From NCBI GenBank assembly GCA_037013495.1, contig CM072803.1, positions 17,877,501-17,941,500 of the forward strand: a DNA stretch of 64,000 nt, in the 5' to 3' direction. Every line of letters starts with the position of its first letter. Positions within the stretch are counted from its first letter, which is position 1. Below are positions 47,031 to 59,060 of the stretch, piece by piece. The DNA is from Hippophae tibetana. Lineage: Eukaryota > Streptophyta > Magnoliopsida > Rosales > Elaeagnaceae. The notes beneath the pieces were generated by a model. It did not search any database, was not told the origin of the DNA, and saw only the letters and a program-made list of their open reading frames with translations. Position numbers and translations under genes: made by a program.

Positions 47031-48560
47031 AAGAAGAATAAAGGAAGCAAGATGATGAAACGAAAAAGAAAAAGAATGAATATCTTTCAATATGGCCTTA
47101 TCATGAGTTAATTTCTCTAAGGGAAATTATATATAAGCCTATGAGCTAATACTAATGATGATTTAATATTGCTTAACTGCAGATTCATGTGTTAATTATC
47201 TCAATTTGTGACACCAGAAAAAGCATTAAAAAGGGAAAAGTCGAACGAGTTCTTACTTTTATTTAATGACTAAAACATTTCATTGAAAAGAAAAAAAACA
47301 AGTGGTCCAACTGAAATTTGATTGTTTAAATGAAGCATTGAATATATAATATACACACACATTAAAAGAAATAAGAAACTCTATAAGAATTGATTGAGTT
47401 TGAAGATTTGCCTACGGGATAAATACTTGATAAAACTATTAGGATGGACAACTCAATTTTTTTTATTATAATTATTATAATTTTTAACTCAAGGAATATA
47501 TATATATTTCAAATAAAAATAAATAAATAAGGGTAGTGACAAGAAGGTAGAGTCAATAATTCATGAGTGACCCAAAATTATGGCTTGATTTTTCTATTCA
47601 CTAATACCCACTTCTCAATACTCTACAATATTTTAAAAAGGAGAAAAATACAATCAGGGATCTTTAGTTATGTGAGTTAAAGGAGTTTAATGTATTTATT
47701 ATTTTTTATAGTATATAATTCTTTTTATTATGAAAAAGAGATAGCAGAATGATAAATGATCAAATTTTAAAAAATATTATTTTTATTTTTATCAATTTTG
47801 TAATCATCATTATATATTACTAAAGATAATATATAAAAATGATATCTTAATAACAGTTAAAAAATATATTAAAAAAAATAATCATTTATCCTTGTATTAT
47901 AACTTTTTCAAAAAAAGATAAGTAAATTACTACAAAAAATAACAAAAGAACTAAATTACTCTCATGCACATAACTAACTTGTGGTGTCACCAATCTTAAA
48001 AAACAAATCGTTAATTTCAAAGAACACCCAACTCTATGGTATTAGGCTAATCTAACAGAAGACCATTGTAGCTATATTATTAAGCTACATGGTCTTACTA
48101 ATTTACTAGCCTTTTTGTGAATATTATATCTACACGTAAAAAGAATGCGATGATAAGGTGATTATATTCATCCTTAATCTTCTTAATTTACTTCACCCTT
48201 TGCACACCCTCAGTCTTTCTTGTGCCAAAAGAGTGATGGAAAAGAAAAGTGAAGAAGATGTTATCACCCTTATGATTTAGATTACTCTGTTTCAAAGTTC
48301 TTATATAGCATAGAGCAATGCAAATTGCAAAGAGAATTAAATGGTATCATATTGAAAATTTTAATTTCTCAATCCACCAAACATTCCATAATTTTCTCTA
48401 TATGATTATTTTTGGTTGGTAATACACACATTATTTTTCGATTTAATTCTCATAATATTTCTACCTTAATTTGAAGAAGCTTATTTGCGCAAATAATTTA
48501 ATTTTTAATATCAAAATACGGTCGTTTATATGTATAGTTAAACGGTAATTTATTGTTATA

Positions 48561-48749
48561 ATGCACTCCAGTACACTCGTTCCTGTATTTGATGATAAAT
48601 ATTTTAATAAAAAAACTATATCTAAAATAGTATATAATTTATTTTATATAACTTTAATAAGTGACGAAAGAAAAATTTATGACACAATTTTAGAATTGAA
48701 AATTTTAAAAAATAAATTAGGTATCCAATGTGGTTTACACCCATCCTAA
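48561..48749 (+). other. Short open frame conserved in both MADS unit copies
   Basis: This 62-residue frame matches the 73-residue frame at 40588-40809 over most of its length (shared NLFYITLISDERKIY and TILELKILKNKL). I recognise no family. Preservation may only reflect the recency of the duplication, and the sequence lacks promoter or splice context. It is recorded because both copies stay open. Confidence 0.2.
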
Positions 48750-48770
48750 TATGTGTATAAAATTGCTAAT

Positions 48771-51700
48771 TAACCATATAAATTTTATTGTGTACAATAT
48801 TATATGACTAACATAATTTGTTATTATGTATTTTTTAATATTGTGTAACAAATATTTCATTGATGAACACTATCCTATCAAATTCTTAATAAATGCAATT
48901 CCAATCCTACCAAATTGTATGAAATTGTGGTGAATGGATCATAATCATATACTTGTTTTTTTTTTTTTACTTATTTAAATTTGTTTTTAAATCCTAACAA
49001 TCCATTTTACATCGGTCATAGATTTGAAGCTATTAAGAAAAAAAAATTATTTTTTAGATTAACAATAAATAACTTGAATAGGTATTTAATTAATTTTTTT
49101 ATACCTATTAATTTTAAAATATGTATTATTTACTTTTATTCAGATATTTTTAATATACTTTACTTTTCTTACATTCATATATATTCTAAAATGAAATTAA
49201 ATTATTATGAATATATTTTATTATATATTTTTATACTTTCTGGTTTGTTTTGTTTTAATATTAGGTAAATATGAGGAACATCTTCAAGGTTAGTACAGAA
49301 TCAAAGAGGTATTAATAAATTGACTTTGTGCTACACTAGAACATAGTATATATATCAATAAATGTAAAATAATATTAAATATTTACGGATGGTTTAGAAT
49401 TAGAAAAAAAATATGAAAAAAGAAAAGAAAAGATAATAAGCATACAAACAAAACAAAAAAACACAAATTAAAAAAAATTATAAACTTGCTCTCACATTTT
49501 CAACAAAACCCATCCAGAATTCCAAAAGCTATTGAACAAAAAAGAAAAAAATATTAAAAAAATGAAAAGCACTTGTAATCATTTTGAAACAAGATTTAAA
49601 TGGGGTAAAATAATAAAAATAGAAAATTAATAAATTTTTATAAAAGATAAATGCTATAAACAGGTCTAATTATTTTAGAAGGCTTGGGTTTTTATTGTTT
49701 GTTTTTTAATACAGATTACGGGGTCATAAAGATCCCTTAAATTATATTGTTTGTATCATTTAGTCTATTAAATTAAGTGGCATCTTTTAATTTTTTAGTT
49801 TTAAAAAAAATGATCAATTAAAGATAAAACATATCATTTTAATACTTTTTTAATTAAAAGATTAATTTTTAAGTAATATTTTAATATAAAAACATTAAAT
49901 AATATAATTTGTTCTTAATTAACTTATTTTTTTAAGGTTAAAGAACTTAATGACACTAGTTATAATCAAAAAGAATAAATAACATAAATAATTTAATTTA
50001 AAAGAACTCTACTCCTTGTAGCATACAAATATACTCCAAAACTGGTTTCATACAATCACACTCTCCAAAGCTAGTTTCACAAACATCAAATGTAAAAACA
50101 AAAAGTGAATATGAGAAAAAAGTGGAAAAATATGGTAAGAATAAAAAATGGGTGGGATCAATAATAAATGAGTGAGTTTAAAATTATAAATTTATATTTT
50201 CCCTTATAAGAGTACTTACTTTTTAGTATTTTAAAGAGTGTATATTCTATTAGAATTTAAGGAGATTTTGATATATTTTAAATTTTAAAAAATACTCTAC
50301 AAATTGTAATAAACTTTTAAAGACTTCTACGTATACTTTATTAAACTTTTAAAAATTCAATTTGTATTTAAAGAGATTTTGGTAGATTTTAAATTCTATA
50401 AAAAGTATACAAATTTTAATAGACTTTTAAATACTTCAACGTATAATTTATTAAATTTTTAAAAACTATATATAAGTTTGAATAGCACACACTTTTTCAC
50501 TATACTTTAATTATTTTTTAATTTTTTAAAGAACCATTTACATTTATCAAAAATATTTGTTATGTTATTATGTATTTTATTTAAAAATTTAATAAAACCT
50601 ATACTCTTCTATAAAAGAAAATACGAGTTTGCATTAATTAAAAGGAGGTATGTAATTAACTTAATTTACGATAAAAGTTATTATTGTGAGATCCTTGGTC
50701 CTTAATAGTTATTGAAAGAAAACTATATTAATAAAATTATTCATTTAAAATTAGTATGTAAAAATTATTTAATTTTTTTTCTTCTAATTAATTGTAAATC
50801 AAGTACGTCGGAAATATATTAAAAGAAAGAAAAAAAAGGAAGAGGGGCAAGAAAGAAAAAGAGATAAAAAAAGGTGAAATGAGTTATTAAAAATAAGTTT
50901 TAGAAATTCTCATGGAAGAAAATATTATTGTTAATAAACTTTGTTTATACATAAAAAGTGTTTAAAATCCTCTAAAATTTATGATTAAGTAAAGTTTTTA
51001 AAATTTGTTGAAATTTTAGATACCCTAATATTTTCATAAATTTTAAAAAAATAATAATTGAATAACTTAATTTTATATAAGGGACGGATGTATTCAAGAG
51101 GAACATGTATACATACCATCTTAACTTTCAAAAAATAAATTTTTATGATTAATATTTATAAAATTATATATAAAAGAATGCATAAAATAAAGTTATCTCA
51201 TCTAAATTTTAAATTTTAATATTTTAACACTTAATATATTCACAAAATACAATAATTTGAATATTTATTAAAATAAAATACATATAACATCTCTTTAATT
51301 AAAAATAAGTAATAATTAGTATTTTTTTTTACTTTATATATGGTATCTTTTATGGATATAAATCCTAAATCAATCACTGTTTGAATATGCTTTTATAAAC
51401 TTTAAAAAAGTCTTAAAAAGTTTTATTTGAATACAGATAGACTTTTAAAAAATTTAAAAATCTATTAAATTTTATATAAATCATATTTAAATACACTCTC
51501 CTAAGAGTACTGAAAACAATTTCCATAGAAACAAAGGATATGGAGTGCGACCATTGGGACTACGATTTTCTTTTGTCTTTTTAATTTTGTCTTTCAATTT
51601 TTTATTAGATTTATATAGTTGAATTTTATGACTAATAAGAGAAAGAACTTAAATTATAATTTTACCCCTAATTATTTTTTTGGTCAAATGTTACCGGAAA

Positions 51701-52243
51701 AGAGCAAAATAATATTATGGTTTAATTATAATATTATAGTTTAATTTTAATGGTTAACTCTTATTACCGATATATTTTTATATAATTTTTATATGTTAAA
51801 AAAACAGTGTATATATATTTTTTTCTCATAGCATAAAAACATTTGATTTTTTAAGAGAGATAAAAATAAAATAACGTGAATAATTTGGTTAAATAAAAGA
51901 TAAACTTTTACATTAACTAAGTTGATGGATGAGGCTTTAAATGGATACATTTATTTGTATACAAATGATTATTTAAATGTAAATATTAATAATATATTCT
52001 TAAAATTAATACCATTTATAACATATTCATATTTTTCATATAAAAAATGGAGGAATATATTATTTTCCTTTTTCATGTAAAAAATAGAGGGATATATCAT
52101 TTTTCTGAGTATTGATAATTTGGTATTTATTCTATTTTAATTATAACTAATTTTTTATACAAATATAAAACCCAATAGCTTTTAACACATCTATGAATAC
52201 CACACATCAGAATGTGTCAGGAGTGAAATCATGCACTTGTACA
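48771..52243. other. AT-rich intergenic region
   Basis: No gene is recognised; a 95-codon frame at 48981-49268 is a low-complexity, Ile/Tyr/Phe-rich chance frame. 50200-51512 may be a TIR element. 52130-52243, reversed, matches the 3' flank of the MADS units (GTACAAGTG, then CACTCCTGACACATTCTGAT and GGGTTTTATA), so it is the downstream side of the third MADS locus. Confidence 0.5.
50200..51512. mobile_element. Possible TIR element with internal 111 bp tandem duplication
   Basis: The left part (AAGAGTACTTACTTTTTAG, then AGAGTGTATATTC) is loosely matched by the reverse complement of the right part (AGTACTCTTAGGAGAGTG, then TATTTAAATATG). Within the left arm, 50256-50366 and 50367-50474 are tandem copies. 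The termini are degenerate and no TSD was found. Confidence 0.35.
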
Positions 52244-52251
52244 ACTCAGGA

Positions 52252-52758
52252 TAGGGGTGTGCAAAAAATCCGATCATCCGATCAATTCGATAAATCCGAT
52301 CTGATCCGTTGATTTTTCATCCGATCCGATCCAATCCGATGGTCGGATCGGATGAGAATTTTTTCCATCCGTTAAGTGCGGATCGGATGACGGATTTCAC
52401 TATGATTCATCCGATCCGATCCGATCCGACCGAAATTAAATATATATATATATATATATTTAATTAATATATATTTATTTGATTTTTTAATATTTTTTTA
52501 AGTTAAATAATTTTATGTTATGGTTTATGTAAAATTTTAAAAAAATTATTTAAAAATATAAAAAATAGAGTTAATTAAGTTTATTTGGTCGGATTGATCG
52601 GATTGATCGGATGTCATCCGAATAGTTTACGGATCGGATTGAGCGGATGTGAAAAGTGATCGGATCAGTTTCAGATTAGGATGTTTCAATCCGAGTGGAT
52701 GGTCGGATCGGATCGGATGGACATAAAATCAGCGGTTTCGATCCGATGAACAGCCCTA
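52252..52758. mobile_element. Non-autonomous hAT element, 507 bp, TSD ACTCAGGA
   Basis: The ends are TAGGGGTGTGCA and, reversed from the right, TAGGGCTGTTCA. ACTCAGGA flanks both sides (52244-52251 and 52759-52766), the 8 bp duplication typical of hAT. Both subterminal regions carry dense ATCCGATC/GGATCGGAT repeats around an AT-rich centre with (TA)n. No transposase is present. It sits in the 3' flank of the third MADS locus. Confidence 0.95.
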
Positions 52759-53163
52759 ACTCAGGAGAACACTAAGCTTCCATACTAGTTAGAAAAAATC
52801 TCTTTCACAAGGGTGATGGCAATCTCTTTGACACTGCTTTCTTACTTCTTATTCTTAATATTATGGTTTCGATAATTTAATTTGATATTTAATTTTTCAT
52901 GAATAACTTTTTCCAAGGGTTTTAGATGTGTGTGTATGTATGTGTCCGTGATTGTTACTTAAATAAATATATATAATACGTCAACAATAATTTCTAAATG
53001 AATTAAATTAATACAGAACATGCATTAAACAACATTACTCATTATTTATTTAATACAAGAAAAAATATAATTGAGATTGAAATTAAATGAACTATAATAT
53101 CAGTTCATTTTCAAACATAGATAAAACTGGGGGAAAAAACAAAGAAAAGAAAGAAAACTTTAG

Positions 53164-53513
53164 TTAAGGTTTTCTTAGATATGCATCAGTCTCTTCATTG
53201 AAACTCTTTGGAGGAAGAGTAGAAGGTTGAATATCTAAATTCAAATTAGTAGCAAAAATATTAGAACTCCCTGCATGAAGATTTGAATTGGAAGATGAAG
53301 CACTAAAAGCACTTCTCTCATTCAAATGATTCGCCAAATTGTTGCGAATTACTTGATAGGTAGAATGCATTTGTTGTAGTGCTTCTAAGTTAAGGGTTTC
53401 TATTGAAATATCCCACCGTTCCTTTTCTCCTCCCCTCTCACTTTCCATTGTTTTAACCATTTTTTCTCGTTCTTTTTCGAAATCGAACTTCTCTGAGATC
53501 TCATTGTGTTATT
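53164..53513 (-). pseudogene. AGL62-like MADS fragment E (3' half, frame open)
   Basis: The minus-strand frame reads HNEISEKFDFEKEREKMV, then GEKERWDISIETLNLEALQQ and MHSTYQVIRNNLANHLNERS, followed by a Ser/Asn-rich tail and a stop at 53164. This is the least damaged C-terminal half in the window. It has no MADS domain: similarity breaks at about 53513, where copia sequence begins. The missing 5' half is probably fragment F, now inverted. It is non-functional as it stands. Confidence 0.82.
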
Positions 53514-53518
53514 GGTTG

Positions 53519-54405
53519 TGTTACTTTTGTACATGTTCCTAAGAATCAAAAGTCTAAATTAAATGTTCGGGCAATTAAATGTGTGTTTGTTGGTTATGGA
53601 GGTTACCAGAAAGGATACAAGTGCTTCCATCCACCGACCAAAAAGTATTATGTCACTATGGATGTTACCTTCTTTGAGGACATGAGTTATTTTTCCTCAC
53701 CTGATACTGCTCGTCAGGGGGAGAATACATATTTTGAAGAACTGTATCATGGTGAGGGAGAGGAATTAGAAGAATCACCAACTGATGTTTCGATGGGACC
53801 ATATGAGATTCCTAATCCATTGAATCCAATCATTGAAGAAGCAGATGCTCGAAGTATCCAAGCACAAGATTCGCTTACAGCAAATGAAGTTGAAGACACA
53901 ATTGTTCCCTCAGGCAGTACTCTTACCCCTGATCAACAACTCCCTAGTACTGAAGGTCACTCATCTGAGGTTTGTACACCCACTAATACTAATAGCATTG
54001 AGTCTAATATTGGACAGTATGTGTTACCAAATAGGTCTACTTGAGGTCAACCAGCCAAAAGGTATGAATCAAATATTCATGCAAAATCAAAATACCCAGT
54101 AGTTAATTACGTATATGTCCACTAAAAGATTATCAAGTCATATAAATCATTTATGAATCAACTATTTGATGTATCAGTAACTAACAAAGTGCAGGATGCG
54201 TTGGGAGATCCAATATGAAGAAAGGCAATGGCTGAAGAGATCGAGGCGTTACAAAAGGTTGGTTACATTCAGAGTAATTCAGACCATACTCTATTTCTCA
54301 AACATCAACAAGGGAAGGTAACAACCCTAATCATTTATGTTGATGATATGATAATCACTAGTGATGATACTATTGAGATGGATAAATTACAAAGATAGCT
54401 AGCCT
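53519..54405 (+). pseudogene. Copia integrase C-terminus joined to a deleted RT
   Basis: The frame through 53583-54044 reads KCVFVGYGGYQKGYKCFHPP and TKKYYVTMDVTFFEDM, the copia integrase C-terminal block, followed by an acidic linker and a stop. After about 54210 come RT pieces: a KAMAEEIEALQK-like start directly followed by SDHTLFLKH and TLIIYVDDMIITSDD. Most RT N-terminal sequence is therefore deleted while the YVDD catalytic box remains. 53796-54405 is repeated in reverse at 55794-56404 with the same deletion. Confidence 0.88.
53796..54405 (+). repeat. 610 bp inverted repeat, left arm (copia-derived)
   Basis: This arm pairs with 55794-56404 in reverse with very few differences, from GGACCATATGAG to GATAGCTAGCCT. 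The arms are 1.39 kb apart. The left arm is continuous with copia integrase on its left; the right arm is continuous with copia RT/RNase H on its left. Confidence 0.93.
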
Positions 54406-54740
54406 TTATTGGTATAGGTGATGGAATATCATTTATTATTCTATATATTTTTTAGACTATATAAACAAACTCTAAATGCAAAAGAAATCAAACCAAACCA
54501 AATTAAAAAAACCCTAATTTCCATTCACTTTCTTCATTCAAACTTCTATTGAAAACTTTGAACATGGAGAGTCCAATATATATAAGAAGTGTAGTGAATT
54601 AGCCATACTTTGTGGGGTTGAAGTTGGGGTAGTAATATTTTCTCCATTAGGAAAACCTTTCTCATTTGCTCATCCATCTATTAAGTCCTTATTCAATATA
54701 ATTTTAAATAGAAATACACAAAATAATGATAGTACACATA
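54406..54740 (+). pseudogene. AGL62-like MADS fragment F (promoter and 5' half)
   Basis: 54406-54560 aligns with the promoter and leader of pseudogene C (CTATATAAACAA near 54462; AACCCTAATTTCC). A short ATG start (about 54564) is followed after deletion of most of the MADS domain by YKKCSELAILCGVEVGVVIF (frame-shifted from the ATG) and SPLGKPFSFAHPSIKSL. It is cut at 54740 by the copia LTR. In the other copies the sequence would continue into the region where fragment E starts. Confidence 0.82.
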
Positions 54741-54896
54741 GTTGAATATATTGAAATATATATTTACAATACATATACAATGAATGATAATACAAGTATA
54801 AATACAGGAAATGAGAATCTACTTTTTAGGAAAAGTTCTTTTAAGAAAAGTATAGTTGCATACAACTAATATACCACTAATGATGATTTATTAACA
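54741..54896 (-). mobile_element. Copia 3' LTR (about 156 bp), minus strand
   Basis: On the minus strand it begins TGTTAATAAATCATC immediately after a purine-rich GAGAGGAAG and ends ATATTCAAC at the MADS fragment F junction. Short LTRs of this size occur in some copia groups. No 5' LTR survives. Confidence 0.7.
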
Positions 54897-55793
54897 CTTC
54901 CTCTCAAGTTGGCGCATAGATATCGATAATGCCCAACTTGCTTAGTGAGCCGTATGATGCCTTCTTGGAAACTTCTTTGGTAAGCATATCTGCAAGTTGC
55001 TCTTCAGTGGGAACAAAAGGAAAGTTAATAAGTTTGGCATCTAGCTTCTCTTTTATAAAGTGACGATCAACCTCTACATGCTTAGTGCAATCATGTTGTA
55101 CTGGATTTTATGATATATCAATGGCTGCCCGATTGTCGCAATATAATTGCATAGTATTTTTGAGTTCGAAACCCAAATCAAATAACAAAGTTCTTATCCA
55201 CAGTAATTCACAAACCCCATGAGCCATACCTCTATACTCAACCTTAGCACTAGATTGCGCCACCACTTTCTGCTTCTTACTTTTCCATGTAACCAAATTT
55301 CCTCCCACAAAGGTGAAATAACCTGATGTTGACTTTCTATCTGTAATACTTCTTGCCCAATCTGCATCTGTGAAGCCACAGACTTCAAGAGGATTGTTGT
55401 GTTTAGAGAACATTATTCCTCTTCTTCGAGCCAATTTCAAATACCTTAAAATTCTTAAAACAACATTCATGTGGTTCTCACTTGGATTATGCACGAACTG
55501 ATTCACCACACTTACTGTATATGCAACATCTGGTCTAGTATGATCCAAGTAAATCAAACGCCCAACCAATCTCTGATAGCGAGCTCGATCAATTGGTATC
55601 TGATCTGGATACTCTGCTAAACAATAGTTTTGCTCAATAGGAGTGTCAATAGGTTTGCAATCCAATATACCTGTCTCTGTTAGCAGATCAATAATGTACT
55701 TCCTCTGACACAGATATATTTCTTCTCTTCTCCTGGCTACTTCAATTCCTAAGAAGTACTTTAGTTCACCCAAGTCCTTCATCTCGAATTTAG
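54897..55793 (-). pseudogene. Copia RT C-terminus and RNase H
   Basis: The long minus-strand frame (55782-55108) begins MKDLGELKYFLGIEVAR, then RYQRLVGRLIYL, HTRPDVAYTVSVVNQF, GFTDADWARSITDRKSTSG and finally LYCDNRAAIDIS before a stop. Beyond the stop the RNase H tail (KHVEVDRHFIKEKLD, LADMLTK) continues to about 54910. It is clearly Ty1/copia. It is the continuation of the integrase/RT piece in the inverted-repeat arms and ends at the polypurine tract and 3' LTR. Confidence 0.92.
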
Positions 55794-56404
55794 AGGCTAG
55801 CTATCTTTGTAATTTATCCATCTCAATAGTATCATCACTAGTGATTATCATATCATCAACATAAATGATTAGGGTTGTTACCTTCCCTTGTTGATGTTTG
55901 AGAAATAGAGTATGGTCTGAATTACTCTGAATGTAACCAACCTTTTGTAACGCCTCGATCTCTTCAGCCATTGCCTTTCTTCATATTGGATCTCCCAACG
56001 CATCCTGCACTTTGTTAGTTACTGATACATCAAATAGTTGATTCATAAATGATTTATATGACTTAGATAATATTTTAGTGGACATATACGTAATTAACTA
56101 CTAGGTATTTTGATTTTGCATGAATATTTGATTCATACCTTTTGGCTGGTTGACCTCAAGTAGACCTATTTGGTAACACATACTGTCCAATATTAGACTC
56201 AATGCTATTAGTATTAGTGGGTGTACAAACCTCAAATGAATGACCTTCAGTACCAGGGAGTTGTTGATCAGGGGTAAGAGTAATGCCTGAGGGAACAATT
56301 GTGTCTTCAACTTCATTTGCTGTAAGCGAATCTTGTGCTTGGATACTTCGAGCATCTGCTTCTTCAATGATTGGATTCAATGGATTAGGAATCTCATATG
56401 GTCC
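55794..56404 (-). repeat. 610 bp inverted repeat, right arm (copia-derived)
   Basis: This is the reverse complement of 53796-54405, with the same internal RT deletion and the YVDDMIIT box near 55850. Open frames at 56101-56380 are the integrase linker. Its outer edge at 56404 meets the reversed upstream promoter of a MADS gene. Confidence 0.93.
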
Positions 56405-56640
56405 AATAGGTTGTCATTTTTTTTTCCATTTCAAACTCTATTGGTATATCATTGGCAAGTTTAGTGGTCAATTTTAATTCTCGATTTTTTATATAAATGA
56501 ATGCATGCATGTTGATTACATATTACATTCTTGATATTAATTTACCATTAAAATCATCATTTTATTCCAAAATTAGACGTTGTAATACAATCAAAACCTT
56601 TATTTTTAGACACTTTCAACCTATTTGTTTTGCGAAAAAA
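56405..56640 (-). promoter_or_regulatory. Distal promoter of the third MADS locus, reversed
   Basis: Read on the minus strand it aligns with 44830-45045 upstream of pseudogene C: GAATAAAATGATGATTTTA, then AATATCAAGAATG and GAGTTTGAAATGGAAAAA, followed by ATGACAACC. It ends CCTATTGG, and the segment starting at 54406 begins TTATTGGTATAGG, so the two promoter halves fit together with TATTGG duplicated. Confidence 0.8.
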
Positions 56641-56730
56641 AAGGTGGGGAGGTTATTTTGTTTAGGTTTTAGAGGGTTTTTAATCCATTTGTTTAGAAAA
56701 TGTGTATTTAAGTCTATTTGTTTGTAAAAA

Positions 56731-58500
56731 ATGTGTCAAACAATGATAAACTATATTTGTATTAAACTATACAAATTGTGAAATGCATAATAAGTTTTAT
56801 AATCGTTTAAGTTCTATTTATATTTCATCATTATAATTGATACATTTGAGAATATTTCAATATATATGCTCAATCAATATAGCTAATTACTTAGTGCAAT
56901 CAAGAATTTGTTTCTATCTCAATATACATCAAGGTCATTACAAAAATATAGGCTGGACCAATAATCCTTAAAACTCACAAGCAACAAGTAGCTCTCTTAT
57001 GAAGAGCCACATGTAAAATTCAAAGTTTCAAAAATTTGTGGGAATTTTGTGTTAGAAAAGTTTAGCACAAGTACGTCTGGTAAATGAAAGGGTGTTGAAG
57101 TTGTTTAGATAATCAATTTAGTTTATGTCGACAACTTTTAAATCTGCAAATGCTTACGTGCGAATTATGTATTTGATTATTATTTTTTATTAAGTTAGTG
57201 TTTAATGTAACATTATGCTAGCCGTTTGCTCCTTTTCAGATGATGTTATTTTAAGGTAATTAAAGTGAAAAATGATTATTCAATTTATATGATATTTTAA
57301 ATCAATAAAATTTAACATAAATACATTCATTTATAATAATAATAATAATAATATATTATTTAAACTTTTGAATTAAAAAGTATTATACATTTACTTTTTC
57401 AAATAATAATAAATGAAAAATACTTTTCTTAACAATAAGTTTTTATTATTAAATATGTATATTATTTTTATTTTTATAATGTAATAACATATAAAAATTA
57501 ATTATCAATTGTATTCAATTTATAGTATTAAGACTTTTGTTTATCCATTCATACTAATAGATAAGAAAGTTTTCAATATAATTGATATAGTTATATAATA
57601 ATTATTAATTATAAAATATATCTTAAAATAAAAATATGCTAAAGATGAATTTTTAAGATAAACCCATGGTAATTAATGTAGTCTAAATTTTTAACTTAAA
57701 ATATATAAGATGAGTATTATTTGTCAAATCATTAGATAAACCATGTTAAAATTAAATTAAGTTTATTACTATAAGTTAATTTATCTCAATTATAATATAT
57801 TTATATTAAATCTATCATTGATATTTAATATTATTATGAAAAATCAAATAATATCTTGATATTTTTATTAATATATATATATCTTATTATCGTAATTTTA
57901 TTAAATTATTTTTTATAATTCGTTTATAAATTTTGATATTTTTTCATTTCCATATTTTATACCAAACTTTTGAATTATTTTTATATAAAAAGAAATATAT
58001 TACACTAGATGTATATATGTTTGAATAATATCCATCCAATATTTTCTAACTATACTTATCAATAGATTTTTATTTTTTTTTGGAATTTTTTTACTATAAT
58101 TTGAATCAACAAATATTTAAGATGAGATATATAACATTAGATTAGATAAATGCAAACAAGAAAAGAATCTAACTCGAAATAATAATAAAAAATAGCCATT
58201 TTATATTCCTTTATAAGGAATAAATTTATTAGTATAATATTACTAGTTTCACTGTTTCACTGTTTTGTCCGAAATAATCTGGTTTTAAATATGAATTTTA
58301 GTAGAGGTAAATGATTATGTAATTTTTTAAGGAAATTCTTTAAATTGAAATCCTGCCCACACCAAACTACTGTATAATCTTTCTTTCTCTTTTTTTTTAT
58401 TTATCAAAAAACTAATATATATATTAAAGAGAATAATTTATATGCATGTTAAGATATTATTGAATTATAAATTGAAAAAATTTATAACGTGAATTAATTT

Positions 58501-58583
<83 letters not shown>

Positions 58584-59060
58584 ATTGTTTACAATCTTAT
58601 ATAATGACATGTAAACTTATCCACGTAAACTTATCCATTCATCAAAGTTAAAAATATAAATTGAATTATCTCTTTAATCGCACATTTCTTTCAATATTTT
58701 TAATAGGTTAATGTTTTAAAGTTATTATATTTTATTTAAATCACATCACATTCATAAATATTATAATCACAATATACCTTACTTTAAAAATAACATATTT
58801 AAAAAAAAAACTTTCATATTATATACATTTTCATTATTTCATTAGTTTCACTTGTATTATTAAAACTCATTTAAGAAAAATGGATATCCCAACTTATACA
58901 ATATCATTGTCATTGAACTCATTAAAAATAAGTGGGATAATATAGTATAAATTTTTAAAATTAATCGATTGTACCATAGATTTATGTGATATCTTATTCC
59001 AAATTTACATCTCTATATTAAATTAATCAATTTTACCATATTTTATGTGATATTTGTGGT
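56731..59060. other. Very AT-rich intergenic region
   Basis: I see no gene. It includes a short (AAT)n at about 57335-57353 and the long (AT)n tract at 58503-58582. Confidence 0.55.
58503..58582. repeat. (AT)n microsatellite, about 39 repeats
   Basis: An uninterrupted AT dinucleotide run of about 78 bp. Confidence 0.97.

Larger units (their letters stand above)
45600..48770. repeat. Duplicated MADS unit, copy 2
   Basis: This is the partner of 37960-40790. It carries the C-terminal part of pseudogene C, the whole of D, intergenic sequence and the open frame at 48561-48749. Unlike copy 1 it is joined upstream to the MADS-domain half of C. Confidence 0.9.

Noticed and set aside
48981-49268. 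95-codon Ile/Tyr/Phe-rich frame that looks like a membrane protein
   Set aside because: Composition follows the AT-rich DNA; no start context, homologue or neighbouring gene supports it.
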